A stretch of DNA of 64,000 nucleotides from Algoriphagus taiwanensis (GTDB lineage Bacteria; Bacteroidota; Bacteroidia; Cytophagales; Cyclobacteriaceae). The position numbers were made by a program, and so were the translations under genes. The notes under the pieces were generated by a model. That model ran no database searches, was not told where the DNA came from, and saw only the letters and a list, made by a program, of their open reading frames with translations. Of the stretch, positions 1-8,907 are shown in pieces (within the stretch, counting starts at the first letter, position 1; every line of letters starts with the position of its first letter). The stretch is taken from the NCBI RefSeq assembly GCF_036245645.1, contig NZ_BTPE01000002.1, positions 372,001-436,000 on the forward strand, in the 5' to 3' direction.

Positions 1-152
1 AGGAGACTGAAGGAGTCACTATCCGCTACGAAATTGTCTTTCAGGGGAAAAAAGGGGCCTGGCAGATTTGGGAAGGATTGTTTGATGAGCAAGGTGCGTT
101 TATTTCTATTGTCCGAGTTCAAATGAGGTCGGTTGATAATTTGATTTTTTGA
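1..152 (+). CDS. C-terminal end of an unknown protein (partial)
   Basis: The frame that starts at base 3 is open for 49 codons and stops at TGA 150-152; the 5' end lies outside the window. The visible tail (beginning ETEGVTIRYEIVFQGKKGAW) is a mixed strand-rich sequence with no motif I recognise. The stop shares its last base with the ATG of the next gene (TGATG), so the two are probably translationally coupled and belong to one operon. Function unknown; I chose this frame because of the coupling and because the other forward frames do not give a plausible protein that joins the next gene. Confidence 0.55.
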   Translation, partial: ETEGVTIRYEIVFQGKKGAWQIWEGLFDEQGAFISIVRVQMRSVDNLIF

Positions 153-841
153 TGAAAAGAATTTCCTGTATTGTATTGATGTACTTTTTGGTGATTGGGA
201 ATGTGCTATCCCAGTCTAGACAGACTTTTTTTACCGGATTTTTCCCGGAAGCCTCCCTTACCAAGAAATTGTCTGAGACGCAAAAGGTCAATTTTAAAAT
301 CGAAAATCAACATATAGTATTTGATAATCGCGACGATAGTGCTGAAAATCCTCAATTTTCGCATTACCGAACCGATATTATGGGCTTTTTTGATCAATCA
401 CTGAGGCCGGGAATCAGTGTTGCCTTGGGTCTATTTCATCGGTTTCAAGAGGGTGAAGATGGAAATCGGATTATTCAGCAGCTGGCAATCCTGCAAAAAG
501 GCCGGAGCTTAAGAGTAAATCACCGGTTTAGAACAGATCAGACTTTTACCAGAAATCAACCCTTAGAACTTCGGTTCAGGTATCGTCTTTCCGTTGAGAT
601 ACCCTTAGAAGGGGCAGAAGTGGACCCCGGAGAATTTTATTTGCTGAGTTCGGCTGAGTCCATTTTTAGCCACAAAGGAGGCGAATATGAAATTGAAAAC
701 AGGCTTGCTGCGTCCCTTGGAAAATTTTTTAACAGAAAGGAAAAATTGGAGTGGGGAGTGGATTATAGGACAGATGGATACCTTCAGGATGGCTTCCGAA
801 CCCGTTTATGGGCTAAAATCAGCTATTACTATAATTTTTGA
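152..841 (+). CDS. DUF2490-type outer-membrane beta-barrel protein
   Basis: 229 residues from ATG 152; a TTG one codon upstream is an unlikely start because ATG 152 overlaps the preceding stop. Residues 1-22 are a signal peptide ending LSQ. The mature part consists of alternating polar/aromatic strands (for example RVNHRFRTDQTF, LELRFRYRLSVEI, GFRTRLWAKISYYYNF) and ends in an aromatic residue, as expected of an outer-membrane barrel. The pattern fits DUF2490 (PF10677), a Bacteroidota family of unknown function. A second, clearer DUF2490 gene lies at 47308-48120. It probably forms an operon with the truncated gene before it. Confidence 0.7.
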   Translation: MKRISCIVLMYFLVIGNVLSQSRQTFFTGFFPEASLTKKLSETQKVNFKIENQHIVFDNRDDSAENPQFSHYRTDIMGFFDQSLRPGISVALGLFHRFQEGEDGNRIIQQLAILQKGRSLRVNHRFRTDQTFTRNQPLELRFRYRLSVEIPLEGAEVDPGEFYLLSSAESIFSHKGGEYEIENRLAASLGKFFNRKEKLEWGVDYRTDGYLQDGFRTRLWAKISYYYNF

Positions 842-962
842 GAGAAAAATATTTTTTCGAAATGTAAAATATTTGCTATGAAATGCAAATTGATGTATGT
901 TTACTGCTGAATCTTTATAATTCAATCACCCAAAATAAATATCCATTTTCGCTCAAAGGTAA

Positions 963-3881
963 ATGCAGGAAAGGGGCATCAACAGTACATTCAAAAAGAT
1001 CATCTATGAATCTTCCGAAATGGTGTTTCTGGCGGATGATACTTACCCCTATTCTATTTTTTACGGTAATGAGGCTTTTGAAAACCTGATAGGAGAGGGG
1101 CTTTCTGATCGATCCTTAGTAGGACTTGATTTGGATATTACCTCATATATCTTCAAAGAAGAATTGGTGCTTACTTTCGAAGACAAGGATTACTCCTTCC
1201 AGCTTGAGCTTCCTCATGAGACAGGTTCCAATTACTACCTCTTTTATAAAGGGAAGGAAATAAAAACGCACGGATTACCTTCGAAAAAAGAAGCTTATCA
1301 GTTTTTTAGATCTTCTCTGGATTTAATTGCCCTTGGTAAAAACGATCACTTGACCTTTGTCAATCCTTCTGTAATCGCCACATTGGGCTATCAGCCGGAG
1401 GAATTGTTGAACACCAATCTTTGTCCTTGGATTCATCCGGAGGAGTTGCAAGACTTACAGAATCTCTGGAAAACTCTTCGTCAAAAGCCCGGAAATGCAC
1501 TTCAGACAATTCGGTTCAAAAATAAAAGTGGAGAATACCGCTGGCTGGAATGTTCCATTCAAATGGACCCTGAGCTCTTTTTTGTCATTGCCAGAGATGT
1601 CACAGACAAAAAGGCAATTGAGCTAGATCAAGAAAAACAAGAAGAAATTTTATCTCTGAAAAAAAGCGGAGGAATCTCAGCTAAATGGTCCTTTGAGGCT
1701 ATTTCAGGGCTAAAACTAGAAAAGCCCTTCGATGAATTTGTACAGCATCTCCACCTGACTGAATCAGAGAAAAATCAACTGACTCAGCATTTGGAAAAGG
1801 AAGGAAGGAATCTTCTTTCTCATCCGGATCAGCTAGAGGGAAGTGGAAAAATCAAGCTCGGAGAAAAGCTCGCAGAATTTAACTTTTTCCGATCTTCCTT
1901 TTCCTCAGGTTTGATTTATGGAGTCATTTGGGATAATTCTGAGTTAGAAAAGCTCAAAATTGAACTTGCCCTACATCAGACCTTGTGGCAGGATAGCCCG
2001 GAGGCAGTACTTGTAGTCAATCCTGAAGGCGAGATTATTTCTCTCAATGATGAAGCAAAAAGGCTTTTAGGCTGGGAAAATCTAAGCCCAAAACACTTGT
2101 CCGAGCTCAATGTGTTTTTTGATAAGGGTGAAAATTGGACAGACTGGGTCAAATCGCCTCTGGAGGGAAGTTTTGTCAATAGATTTTCCACTCTATGGAT
2201 TGATGAATCGGGGAAGCAGCTGACCCTGGAGGTGGCGACAAAGCCAACGGAAGTTGAGGAAAAGACATATATCTCGATTTCTTTCAGAAATATTTCCGAA
2301 AAAATTAAGCTGGAGAAATCCCTGGAAGAAAGCAGTGATTTCTTGATGAATCTGACCGAGCAAGTTCCGGGTGGTTTGTATCAGTTGGTTTTGGATGGAG
2401 AAGGACAAATGAATTTCTCATTCTTGTCTAAAGGAATTCATTCTGTATTAGGTCTTTCCGATCAGGATTTGGGAGAGTTCAAGGATATATCCAAAGCTAT
2501 CACCAAGGTACATCCCGAAGATCTGCCCCAATTGATCATGAGCTCTGTGGCCTCAGCAAGAAAGATGGAACCTTGGCAGTGTCAATTCAGAGTGCGTACT
2601 CAGCCTCAATCAGATTCTTACCGATGGGTATTGGGTGCAGCACGCCCTCAGGCATTGGCTAATGGGGACATGGTTTGGTATGGGTATTTGACAGATATTA
2701 CCAAGCAAAAAGAATTTGAGGCCAAACTGGATGAGGCTAGAAAAGCAGCTGAAAAGGCCAATCAAATCAAGTCGGATTTCCTCTCCATGATTTCACATGA
2801 GCTTAGAACTCCACTCAATGCAATATCCGGATCTGTCTATTCTTTGTTCCAGGAGAATCCAAGTGAGTCTCAGAAAACTGCCCTGAACACGATCAATTTT
2901 GCAGTGGATAATTTGATCATCATGATCAATGACCTGCTGGATTTCCAGAAGATCGAAGCAGGAAAATTATCCATTGAGTCCAATCCATTCCATCTCAAAG
3001 ATCTATTGGAGCAGGTGATAAAAGGCCTCACCTTTCATGCCCGTGACAGCAGGAATCAGCTTCAGCTTCATCTCTCAGATGGTTTGGATATTCAGGTCAA
3101 GGGTGATAAGACTCGACTTTCTCAAGTTCTTAATAATCTGATTACGAATGCCCTGAAATTTACCAATGAAGGTAAGGTAGATGTAAAGGTGGATTTGGTA
3201 GGAACCCTCAGAAATAAAGTGAGAGTTTACTTTGAAGTAAAAGATACCGGAATCGGAATTGCTCCAGAAAATCAGGAGAAGATTTTCAATGACTTCGACC
3301 AGGTCAAGCCTACCTTCAGTACCAAGTATGGGGGCACTGGTTTGGGCCTCTCCATTACCCGAAAACTTTTAGCCCTTATGGGAGGTAAGATTCAGCTTGA
3401 ATCTGAAGTGGGTAAAGGTAGCCGCTTTTTCTTCGAACTTGAACTGGAAAAGGCAACTGAAGCATCTATCCTCAATTCCACTCCAAAGATTGAGTCCAGA
3501 AGTTTTGATAAACTTCACCTGCTGATGGCTGAAGATAATGATGTGAATGCCTTGGTTTTGGGAAAAATAATCAAAAAGTGGGGCTATACTTACGACAGAG
3601 CTATTCATGGCCTAGAGGCCGTTGAATTTGCTCAGAAGCATAGTTATGACTGTATTTTGATGGATATTCAAATGCCGGAAATGGACGGCTTTGAAGCCAC
3701 GGAAAAGATCAAAGCCATGTCCAATGTGCCTGTAATCGCATTGACCGCCGCTGCCAAACTTGAAATCATGAGTAAGATCGAAGAAATCGGATTTGATGGC
3801 TTTGTGGCAAAACCAATTGACGCAGCCGAACTGCTCAAGAAAATCAAAGAAGTGATTTTAGTAGGTTCTCAAAGGGCCTGA
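963..3881 (+). CDS. Hybrid sensor histidine kinase/response regulator with PAS domains
   Basis: 972 residues, cytoplasmic by appearance (no signal peptide or membrane span). Three PAS-like regions are visible: about 105-215 (ending FFVIARDVTDKK), about 340-450 (ending SISFRNISEKIK) and about 465-590 (YGYLTDITKQKEFE), each with the usual linker helix. HisKA follows with SHELRTPLNAI, phospho-acceptor His612. The HATPase domain has NLITNALKFTNEG, DTGIGIAPE and GGTGLGLSI. A receiver domain fills residues about 850-965, with acidic pair ED and phospho-acceptor Asp901 in LMDIQMPEMDGF. It should autophosphorylate at His612 and transfer to Asp901, then to an unknown Hpt protein; the REC-Hpt protein at 30728-31471 is one candidate. 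The 121-bp gap before it holds no clear terminator. It converges with the next gene and overlaps it by 13 bases. Confidence 0.92.
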   Translation: MQERGINSTFKKIIYESSEMVFLADDTYPYSIFYGNEAFENLIGEGLSDRSLVGLDLDITSYIFKEELVLTFEDKDYSFQLELPHETGSNYYLFYKGKEIKTHGLPSKKEAYQFFRSSLDLIALGKNDHLTFVNPSVIATLGYQPEELLNTNLCPWIHPEELQDLQNLWKTLRQKPGNALQTIRFKNKSGEYRWLECSIQMDPELFFVIARDVTDKKAIELDQEKQEEILSLKKSGGISAKWSFEAISGLKLEKPFDEFVQHLHLTESEKNQLTQHLEKEGRNLLSHPDQLEGSGKIKLGEKLAEFNFFRSSFSSGLIYGVIWDNSELEKLKIELALHQTLWQDSPEAVLVVNPEGEIISLNDEAKRLLGWENLSPKHLSELNVFFDKGENWTDWVKSPLEGSFVNRFSTLWIDESGKQLTLEVATKPTEVEEKTYISISFRNISEKIKLEKSLEESSDFLMNLTEQVPGGLYQLVLDGEGQMNFSFLSKGIHSVLGLSDQDLGEFKDISKAITKVHPEDLPQLIMSSVASARKMEPWQCQFRVRTQPQSDSYRWVLGAARPQALANGDMVWYGYLTDITKQKEFEAKLDEARKAAEKANQIKSDFLSMISHELRTPLNAISGSVYSLFQENPSESQKTALNTINFAVDNLIIMINDLLDFQKIEAGKLSIESNPFHLKDLLEQVIKGLTFHARDSRNQLQLHLSDGLDIQVKGDKTRLSQVLNNLITNALKFTNEGKVDVKVDLVGTLRNKVRVYFEVKDTGIGIAPENQEKIFNDFDQVKPTFSTKYGGTGLGLSITRKLLALMGGKIQLESEVGKGSRFFFELELEKATEASILNSTPKIESRSFDKLHLLMAEDNDVNALVLGKIIKKWGYTYDRAIHGLEAVEFAQKHSYDCILMDIQMPEMDGFEATEKIKAMSNVPVIALTAAAKLEIMSKIEEIGFDGFVAKPIDAAELLKKIKEVILVGSQRA

Positions 3882-4828
3882 GCTTTTAGGAAGTATTCCT
3901 GAACCAAATCCATTTCCGGATAGCTTTTTTCCAAATCTGAAAGGTATTGCAAGGCTGAAATTTTATCTCCTTTCATGACATAATAAATCCCTTTATTTCT
4001 AAGTGCAAATGGATTTTTTGGATCCATTTGAATGCTTTGATTGATCCAATCCAGCCCTTCCTCTTTTCGGTCTAAAAATAATAAATACAACCCTTTATTA
4101 TTGTAGAAATAAGCATGCCTATTGTCCAGAGTGATGGCTTTTTCCACAGCTGTCAAGGCTTGTTCGTAGTTTTCCTCGTCAAAGAAAATCATAGAACGAA
4201 GGTTGTGCAGGTTAGGCTCAGAAGGATTGATTTGTTCTGCCTGATCGAGTTTTGTCTTAGCTTCTGTGTAGTTTTTTTGGTAATAAAGGATGGTTGCCTG
4301 ATTGACCCATAGGTCAGAATTTTCCGGGTTTAGTTGGGTCGCTTTTTGAAAAGCTTCGAGAGAGGCCGGGAAGTTTTTAAGCTTTTCTTGGGTAAGCCCC
4401 TCGAGGAAAAATGATCGCCAGTCCTTTTCATTTAAAGATATCAGACGATTGGCATCCTCCTGGGCTTTATAAAATTCCCCATTGTCAAGATAGGTTAGGC
4501 CTCGTTGGAAATAAGCCTCAAAATAGTCGGGCCTGTAGCTAATCGAACTGCTGAAATCGTGAATGGCTTCATCCAGCTGATTGAGCCTTAAATGAGCTAA
4601 GGCCTTATTGAAATAGGCGTCAGAATAGGTTGAATCCAAAGCAATAGCTTCCTGATAAAAACCAATGGCAGACTTAGGATCGTTTTCATCCAGTTTTTCA
4701 TTTCCCTTGAGGAGAAACCTGCCTTTTTTATCCTCCACGCTGTCGCAGGATGCCAAGAATAATAGAATTAAAAAAATAGCAGTAAGTCTATTCGGAGCTT
4801 TCTTCTTTTTCAGCAAAGTAATCATCAT
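3869..4828 (-). CDS. TPR-repeat lipoprotein
   Basis: 319 residues. The N-terminus is a lipoprotein signal with a basic start, hydrophobic core and lipobox FLASC (Cys28). The rest is a series of 34-residue tetratricopeptide repeats (SAIGFYQEAIALDSTYSDAY, EAIHDFSSSISYRPDYFEAY and so on), about seven units from residue 45 to the end. TPR arrays are protein-docking surfaces, so a periplasm- or surface-facing scaffold role is inferred; the partner is unknown. The start lies 41 bases inside the upstream AI-2E-family gene, suggesting coupled translation. ATG 4828 is followed at once by a second ATG, and either could be used. Confidence 0.8.
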   Translation of the reverse strand: MMITLLKKKKAPNRLTAIFLILLFLASCDSVEDKKGRFLLKGNEKLDENDPKSAIGFYQEAIALDSTYSDAYFNKALAHLRLNQLDEAIHDFSSSISYRPDYFEAYFQRGLTYLDNGEFYKAQEDANRLISLNEKDWRSFFLEGLTQEKLKNFPASLEAFQKATQLNPENSDLWVNQATILYYQKNYTEAKTKLDQAEQINPSEPNLHNLRSMIFFDEENYEQALTAVEKAITLDNRHAYFYNNKGLYLLFLDRKEEGLDWINQSIQMDPKNPFALRNKGIYYVMKGDKISALQYLSDLEKSYPEMDLVQEYFLKAQAL

Positions 4829-5885
4829 CGTCTTTTTCTTCTCCTAATAGCAAAGCGAAGGGTTTGGTTTCTTGAGATAGTGAAAATATTTCCCTAAGGA
4901 TAGCCAAAGTAGGAATAACCAAGATCATTCCTGCAATACCCCAAATTGATCCTCCCACCAAAAGTCCCAAAAAGGTGATGAAAGCGTTCAAATTGACATT
5001 TCCTCCGACAATTTTGGGCGTCAGGAAGTTTCCTTCCACCAGTTGGATCACCTGGTATGCTCCGAATATCAAAACAGGATAAATTAAACCATCCATAGTC
5101 AAGAAGGAGTAAGTCATGGGCAAAGTCACACCGATTAGTGGCCCGATGTAAGGGATGATATTCAATATCGCACCCAGGATTCCAAAGAACACCGCATGTT
5201 TAACCCCAATGATGGTGTAAGCTGTGATATTTAAAATCGCCAAAATTACCATCACTTTGCCTACACCCACGATGTATCCTTGGATGACCTTCCTTAGATT
5301 GGTGATTCGCATCTTTACCAAGGCAGGATCATGATTTCTGTAAATCATTACCATCATTTTGGTCAAATGCTCTCGGTACAGTAGGAAGAAAAACATGAAT
5401 ATGGGGATCAAAATCAGTCCTGACATGGATCCTATCGCATTAAGTGCAAAGGAAGTGATACTGCTGCTATGCTCATTGACATATTGCATCAGAGCATCTG
5501 ATTGCACTTTCTCAGACAAATTTTCCTGAATCCCGAAGGTAGAACTTGTCCATTCATCAAATTCATTTGCTACAGTGACCAACCGATCTGAGGTATTGGA
5601 AAAATCCTTGGTAAAGCTTACCACATTGCCAATTATAAATCCCAGTAATCCTGCCACAAATGCAATCATGATCAGCAGTGAAAATACGCAGGAGAGCGTT
5701 CTGGGTATTTTATATTTTTCCATCAGATTACCCAATGGAGTGAATAAAATGGCAAAAAAGCCTCCCATGAATAAAGGAACCAACAAACTCTTGCCCACTA
5801 TCAGGAAAAACACCAAAATGATAATGAAAGCCATTACTGAAAGTGCTTTCAAATAAGCGGGGAGGTTCAAGGGTTTTTTTTGCAT
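4788..5885 (-). CDS. AI-2E family transporter (TqsA/PerM-like permease)
   Basis: 365 residues, strongly hydrophobic with about eight membrane segments: a pair near residues 15-50, one at 65-90, one near 150-170, and a C-terminal bundle from 205 to 335. The conserved family signature appears in the C-terminal half (IPYIGPLIG, then a GGNVNLNAFITFLGLLVGG stretch). The family (PF01594) exports small molecules or ions; substrates range from autoinducer-2 to Na+/H+ exchange, so the substrate cannot be named. The C-terminus is acidic and cytoplasmic (EKDDDDYFAEKEESSE). It is the first gene of a two-gene unit with the TPR lipoprotein. Confidence 0.88.
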   Translation of the reverse strand: MQKKPLNLPAYLKALSVMAFIIILVFFLIVGKSLLVPLFMGGFFAILFTPLGNLMEKYKIPRTLSCVFSLLIMIAFVAGLLGFIIGNVVSFTKDFSNTSDRLVTVANEFDEWTSSTFGIQENLSEKVQSDALMQYVNEHSSSITSFALNAIGSMSGLILIPIFMFFFLLYREHLTKMMVMIYRNHDPALVKMRITNLRKVIQGYIVGVGKVMVILAILNITAYTIIGVKHAVFFGILGAILNIIPYIGPLIGVTLPMTYSFLTMDGLIYPVLIFGAYQVIQLVEGNFLTPKIVGGNVNLNAFITFLGLLVGGSIWGIAGMILVIPTLAILREIFSLSQETKPFALLLGEEKDDDDYFAEKEESSE

Positions 5886-5986
5886 TTTGATTTAATTCAA
5901 GGTCATTGGATGATTTTGCCGTTGATCAGTTTTTTGGTTGAATATTTGGCTGAAGTGGAAAATTTAATCCATCCATTTGGAAAATC

Positions 5987-8026
5987 CTATTTACCCTGAA
6001 TTAATCCCGATCGTTTCATCAATGCATCTGGTTTCGGGTCTCGCCCTCTAAACCGTCGGTAAAGGATCGAAGGATGCTCACTTCCTCCGGCACTGAGGAT
6101 ATTTCGAGCAAAGGATCGAGAAGTCTCCTGGTCAAATACACCCTTTTCTTGAAACAACTCAAAAGCATCTGCATCCAGTACTTCGGCCCATTTGTAGCTG
6201 TAGTATCCTGAACTGTATCCGCCTTGGAAAATGTGGGAAAAACTAGTGCTAACCATCGTGCCGGGCACTTTTGGGAGCAAATCGGTTTTTTTCATGATGT
6301 TTTCTTCAAACTCCCGAATATCACTAATCTCCTCGGGAGATTGGCCATGATAGGCCATGTCTAATAGCCCGAAACTCAACTGTCTCACCGTCTGATATCC
6401 TTGCTGGAAATTTGACGCATTTTTGATTCTCTGGATCAAATCCTCTGGTATGGCTTCCCCTGTCTCATAGTGTTTGGCAAAAAGGTCCAGACAATCCTTT
6501 TCGTAACACCAGTTTTCGAAGATTTGGGAAGGCAATTCTACAAAGTCCCAATACACACTCGTTCCGGACAGGGTCTCATAAGTGCCTTTGGCCAGCATGC
6601 CATGAAGAGCATGACCAAATTCATGGAAAAGGGTAGTCACTTCATTGAAGGTGAGCAGACTGGGTTTGCTTTTGGTGGGTTTGGTAAAATTGCAGACAAT
6701 GGAAATGTGTGGTCGGCTATCTGCTCCGGCCACTTCATATTGCCCTTTGTAGGAGGTCATCCAAGCTCCGTTTCTTTTTCCCGGTCTGGGGAAAAAATCC
6801 GCATAAAACACGGCCAGGTGAGCTCCATACTCATCTTTTACCTCGTATGCGGTCACATCCGAATGATAGACAGGAATGTCTTTATTTGCAATGAAGTCCA
6901 ATCCATAGAGGCGCTTCGCAGTCTGGAAGACTCCATCAATCACTCGCTCAAGCTGGAAATATGGGCGAAGAATCTCGTCATCCAGAGCATATTTCTCTTT
7001 TTTGAGTTGCTCAGAATAGTAGGCAAAATCCCATTTTTTCAAATCAGCCAACCCATCTTTCTTTTTGGCAAATTCCAAGACTTCTTGTACCTCGGCTTCA
7101 GCTTTAGGTTTGGCTTTTTCCAATAAGTCATTCAAAAACTCCATCACCTTGGCTGGACTCTTGGCCATTCTTTCTTCCAAAACAAAATCGGCATGACTTG
7201 CATAGCCTAGAAGTTGAGCTCGCTCAAATCTTAGCCTAAGGATATCCTTGATGATTTGCTGATTATCCAATTCATCTCCCTTGGAAGCCTTGGTATTGAA
7301 GGCCATGAAGAGAGTTTGTCTCAGACTTCTGTTTTTTGCATAGGTCATGGCCGGAATGTAACTCGGATAATCCAAGGTGAAAGCCCAAGAACCGGGTTTT
7401 CCTTTTTCTTCTGCAATCTGCGCAGCCGCTTCCTTGATTCCCTCAGGAAGCCCATCCAATTCTTCTTCTCTATCCACAAAGTGAACAAAGCGGTTAGTCT
7501 CTGCCAATACATGCTCCCCAAATTTCAGACTGAGTTGAGATAGCTCCTGATCTATTTTTCTCAGCTTTTGTGCTTCTTCAGGATTGAGTTTGGCCCCATT
7601 CCGGACAAAGGACTTGTAGGTTTTTTCCAAAAGCGTGGATTGTTCCGGGGTCAAATTGAGAGATGATTTTTGGTTGACCACTTCTTCCACTTTCCGAAAA
7701 AGCTCCTGGTCCAGCAGGATGTCATTGGCATGTTCGGTCAGTAAAGGAGAAATCTCACGCGCCAATCGCTGGATTTCATCGTTGGTTTCTGCCGAATTGA
7801 GGTTGAAAAAGATAGCCGAAACCACACCAAGCTTTTTCCCTGAGCGGTCAAGAGCCTCGATGGTATTTTCAAAGGTACTTTCAGGTTCAGCTTTGATTTG
7901 CTCAATTTCCTTCTTGGCTTGAATAATGGACTCTTTGATGGCCTCTAGGAAGTGCTCGTTTTTGATCAGATGGAACGGTGGGGTATCAAAAGGGGTGGCA
8001 AAATCTGCCAAAAGTGGGTTATGCAT
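5987..8026 (-). CDS. M3 family oligopeptidase (oligopeptidase A / dipeptidyl carboxypeptidase type)
   Basis: 679 residues with no signal peptide, so cytosolic. The zinc motif is HEFGH at residues 468-472; the downstream glutamate ligand is expected in VYWDFVELPSQ, and the conserved WDFAYYSEQL segment is upstream. Length and architecture match bacterial M3A peptidases (PrlC/Dcp, about 680 residues), which degrade short peptides released by proteases or cleaved signal peptides. It is not possible from sequence alone to choose between endo- and dipeptidyl-carboxypeptidase activity, so no symbol is given. Transcribed alone, divergent from the small membrane protein at 8244. Confidence 0.92.
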   Translation of the reverse strand: MHNPLLADFATPFDTPPFHLIKNEHFLEAIKESIIQAKKEIEQIKAEPESTFENTIEALDRSGKKLGVVSAIFFNLNSAETNDEIQRLAREISPLLTEHANDILLDQELFRKVEEVVNQKSSLNLTPEQSTLLEKTYKSFVRNGAKLNPEEAQKLRKIDQELSQLSLKFGEHVLAETNRFVHFVDREEELDGLPEGIKEAAAQIAEEKGKPGSWAFTLDYPSYIPAMTYAKNRSLRQTLFMAFNTKASKGDELDNQQIIKDILRLRFERAQLLGYASHADFVLEERMAKSPAKVMEFLNDLLEKAKPKAEAEVQEVLEFAKKKDGLADLKKWDFAYYSEQLKKEKYALDDEILRPYFQLERVIDGVFQTAKRLYGLDFIANKDIPVYHSDVTAYEVKDEYGAHLAVFYADFFPRPGKRNGAWMTSYKGQYEVAGADSRPHISIVCNFTKPTKSKPSLLTFNEVTTLFHEFGHALHGMLAKGTYETLSGTSVYWDFVELPSQIFENWCYEKDCLDLFAKHYETGEAIPEDLIQRIKNASNFQQGYQTVRQLSFGLLDMAYHGQSPEEISDIREFEENIMKKTDLLPKVPGTMVSTSFSHIFQGGYSSGYYSYKWAEVLDADAFELFQEKGVFDQETSRSFARNILSAGGSEHPSILYRRFRGRDPKPDALMKRSGLIQGK

Positions 8027-8243
8027 TGCTTAATCAGGTATTAATTTTCTAGCCGGTGATATCCTCCGCAATTTACCCAATGTTTTTGTCCCTGTCATCC
8101 TACTTTGAGCATTTTCCTCCTTTCATTGGCTTGGAATAGACAGATTAAAAACTGGTAGAAAATGCGTTTTTAATTTTCCGCTTCAGCATTTTTCAATTCA
8201 AGCTCCAAGCGAATTCAAGCTACCTTTTGGTAAATAAAGAACT

Positions 8244-8855
8244 ATGAAAAAGACAATCGGACTTTTGATTGGAATGTTGATTTGGGTGATCACGGCATCT
8301 TCCCAAGTCTTGGTCAGAGATGGACTGTATTTCAATCCGGCAGGTAGGCAGGTTTGGATTATGGATATGCAGGGAAAAGAGTATCCTCGGGCCTTGTTGT
8401 ATAAGGTTTCCAAAGATTCCCTGTTTTTTGTGGAGACTATGAGCAAAAAGATGACTTCGGAGTCAGTTCCAACTGAAATCAAAAGCATCCACTATTCTCA
8501 GGTCAAGTCTTTGGTAACCCTGCGAAACTCACCCGGGAAGCAAGGGGCTTTAGTAGGTGGGATTTTGGGAATCCCGCTAGGCATTGGAATTAATGCTCTG
8601 GCTGACCAGACGGTAGAATCTACTCCGGTTTTGGGTTCTTGGTTTGTAGACGCATATGATCAGCCTTCCATGGTTTTTGGATCTTTTGTTTTGGGAGCAG
8701 GAATTGGTGCTGGGGTTGGAGCTTTATTGGGAGGTTTGGCCAAAAGGAAATGGGAAATAGATGGATTCTATGAGAGATATCAGGAAGCCATCTTGGATTT
8801 GGATAAACGTGCTTTTTGGTCAAGGACAGCAGGAAAAAGAAGGTCTTCCAATTAA
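8244..8855 (+). CDS. Hypothetical exported membrane protein with glycine-rich segments
   Basis: 203 residues. An N-terminal signal (ends ITASSQ) precedes a soluble part with GKEYPRALLYKVSKDSLFF, a pattern common in Bacteroidota proteins of unknown role. Two glycine-rich hydrophobic stretches follow (residues about 95-117, GALVGGILGIPLGIGINAL; about 148-172, GAGIGAGVGALLGGL), likely membrane-inserted hairpins. The tail is basic (KRRSSN). Single-gene unit with a strong terminator directly downstream. Function unknown. Confidence 0.7.
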   Translation: MKKTIGLLIGMLIWVITASSQVLVRDGLYFNPAGRQVWIMDMQGKEYPRALLYKVSKDSLFFVETMSKKMTSESVPTEIKSIHYSQVKSLVTLRNSPGKQGALVGGILGIPLGIGINALADQTVESTPVLGSWFVDAYDQPSMVFGSFVLGAGIGAGVGALLGGLAKRKWEIDGFYERYQEAILDLDKRAFWSRTAGKRRSSN

Positions 8856-8877
8856 GTTTTCTTCTTTTTCCAAAAAT

Positions 8878-8905
8878 AAAAAACCGGGACTAGCCCGGTT
8901 TTTTT
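8878..8905. terminator. Bidirectional Rho-independent terminator
   Basis: AAACCGGG-ACTAG-CCCGGTTT hairpin flanked by an A run on the left and a T run on the right, so it can work on both strands. It lies between the convergent genes ending at 8855 (+) and 8908 (-). Confidence 0.9.
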
Positions 8906-8907
8906 CT

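Noticed and set aside
6470..7126. 218-codon open frame on the plus strand
   Set aside because: It lies antisense inside the M3 peptidase, whose zinc motif and full length are clear; the antisense translation has no recognisable domain.
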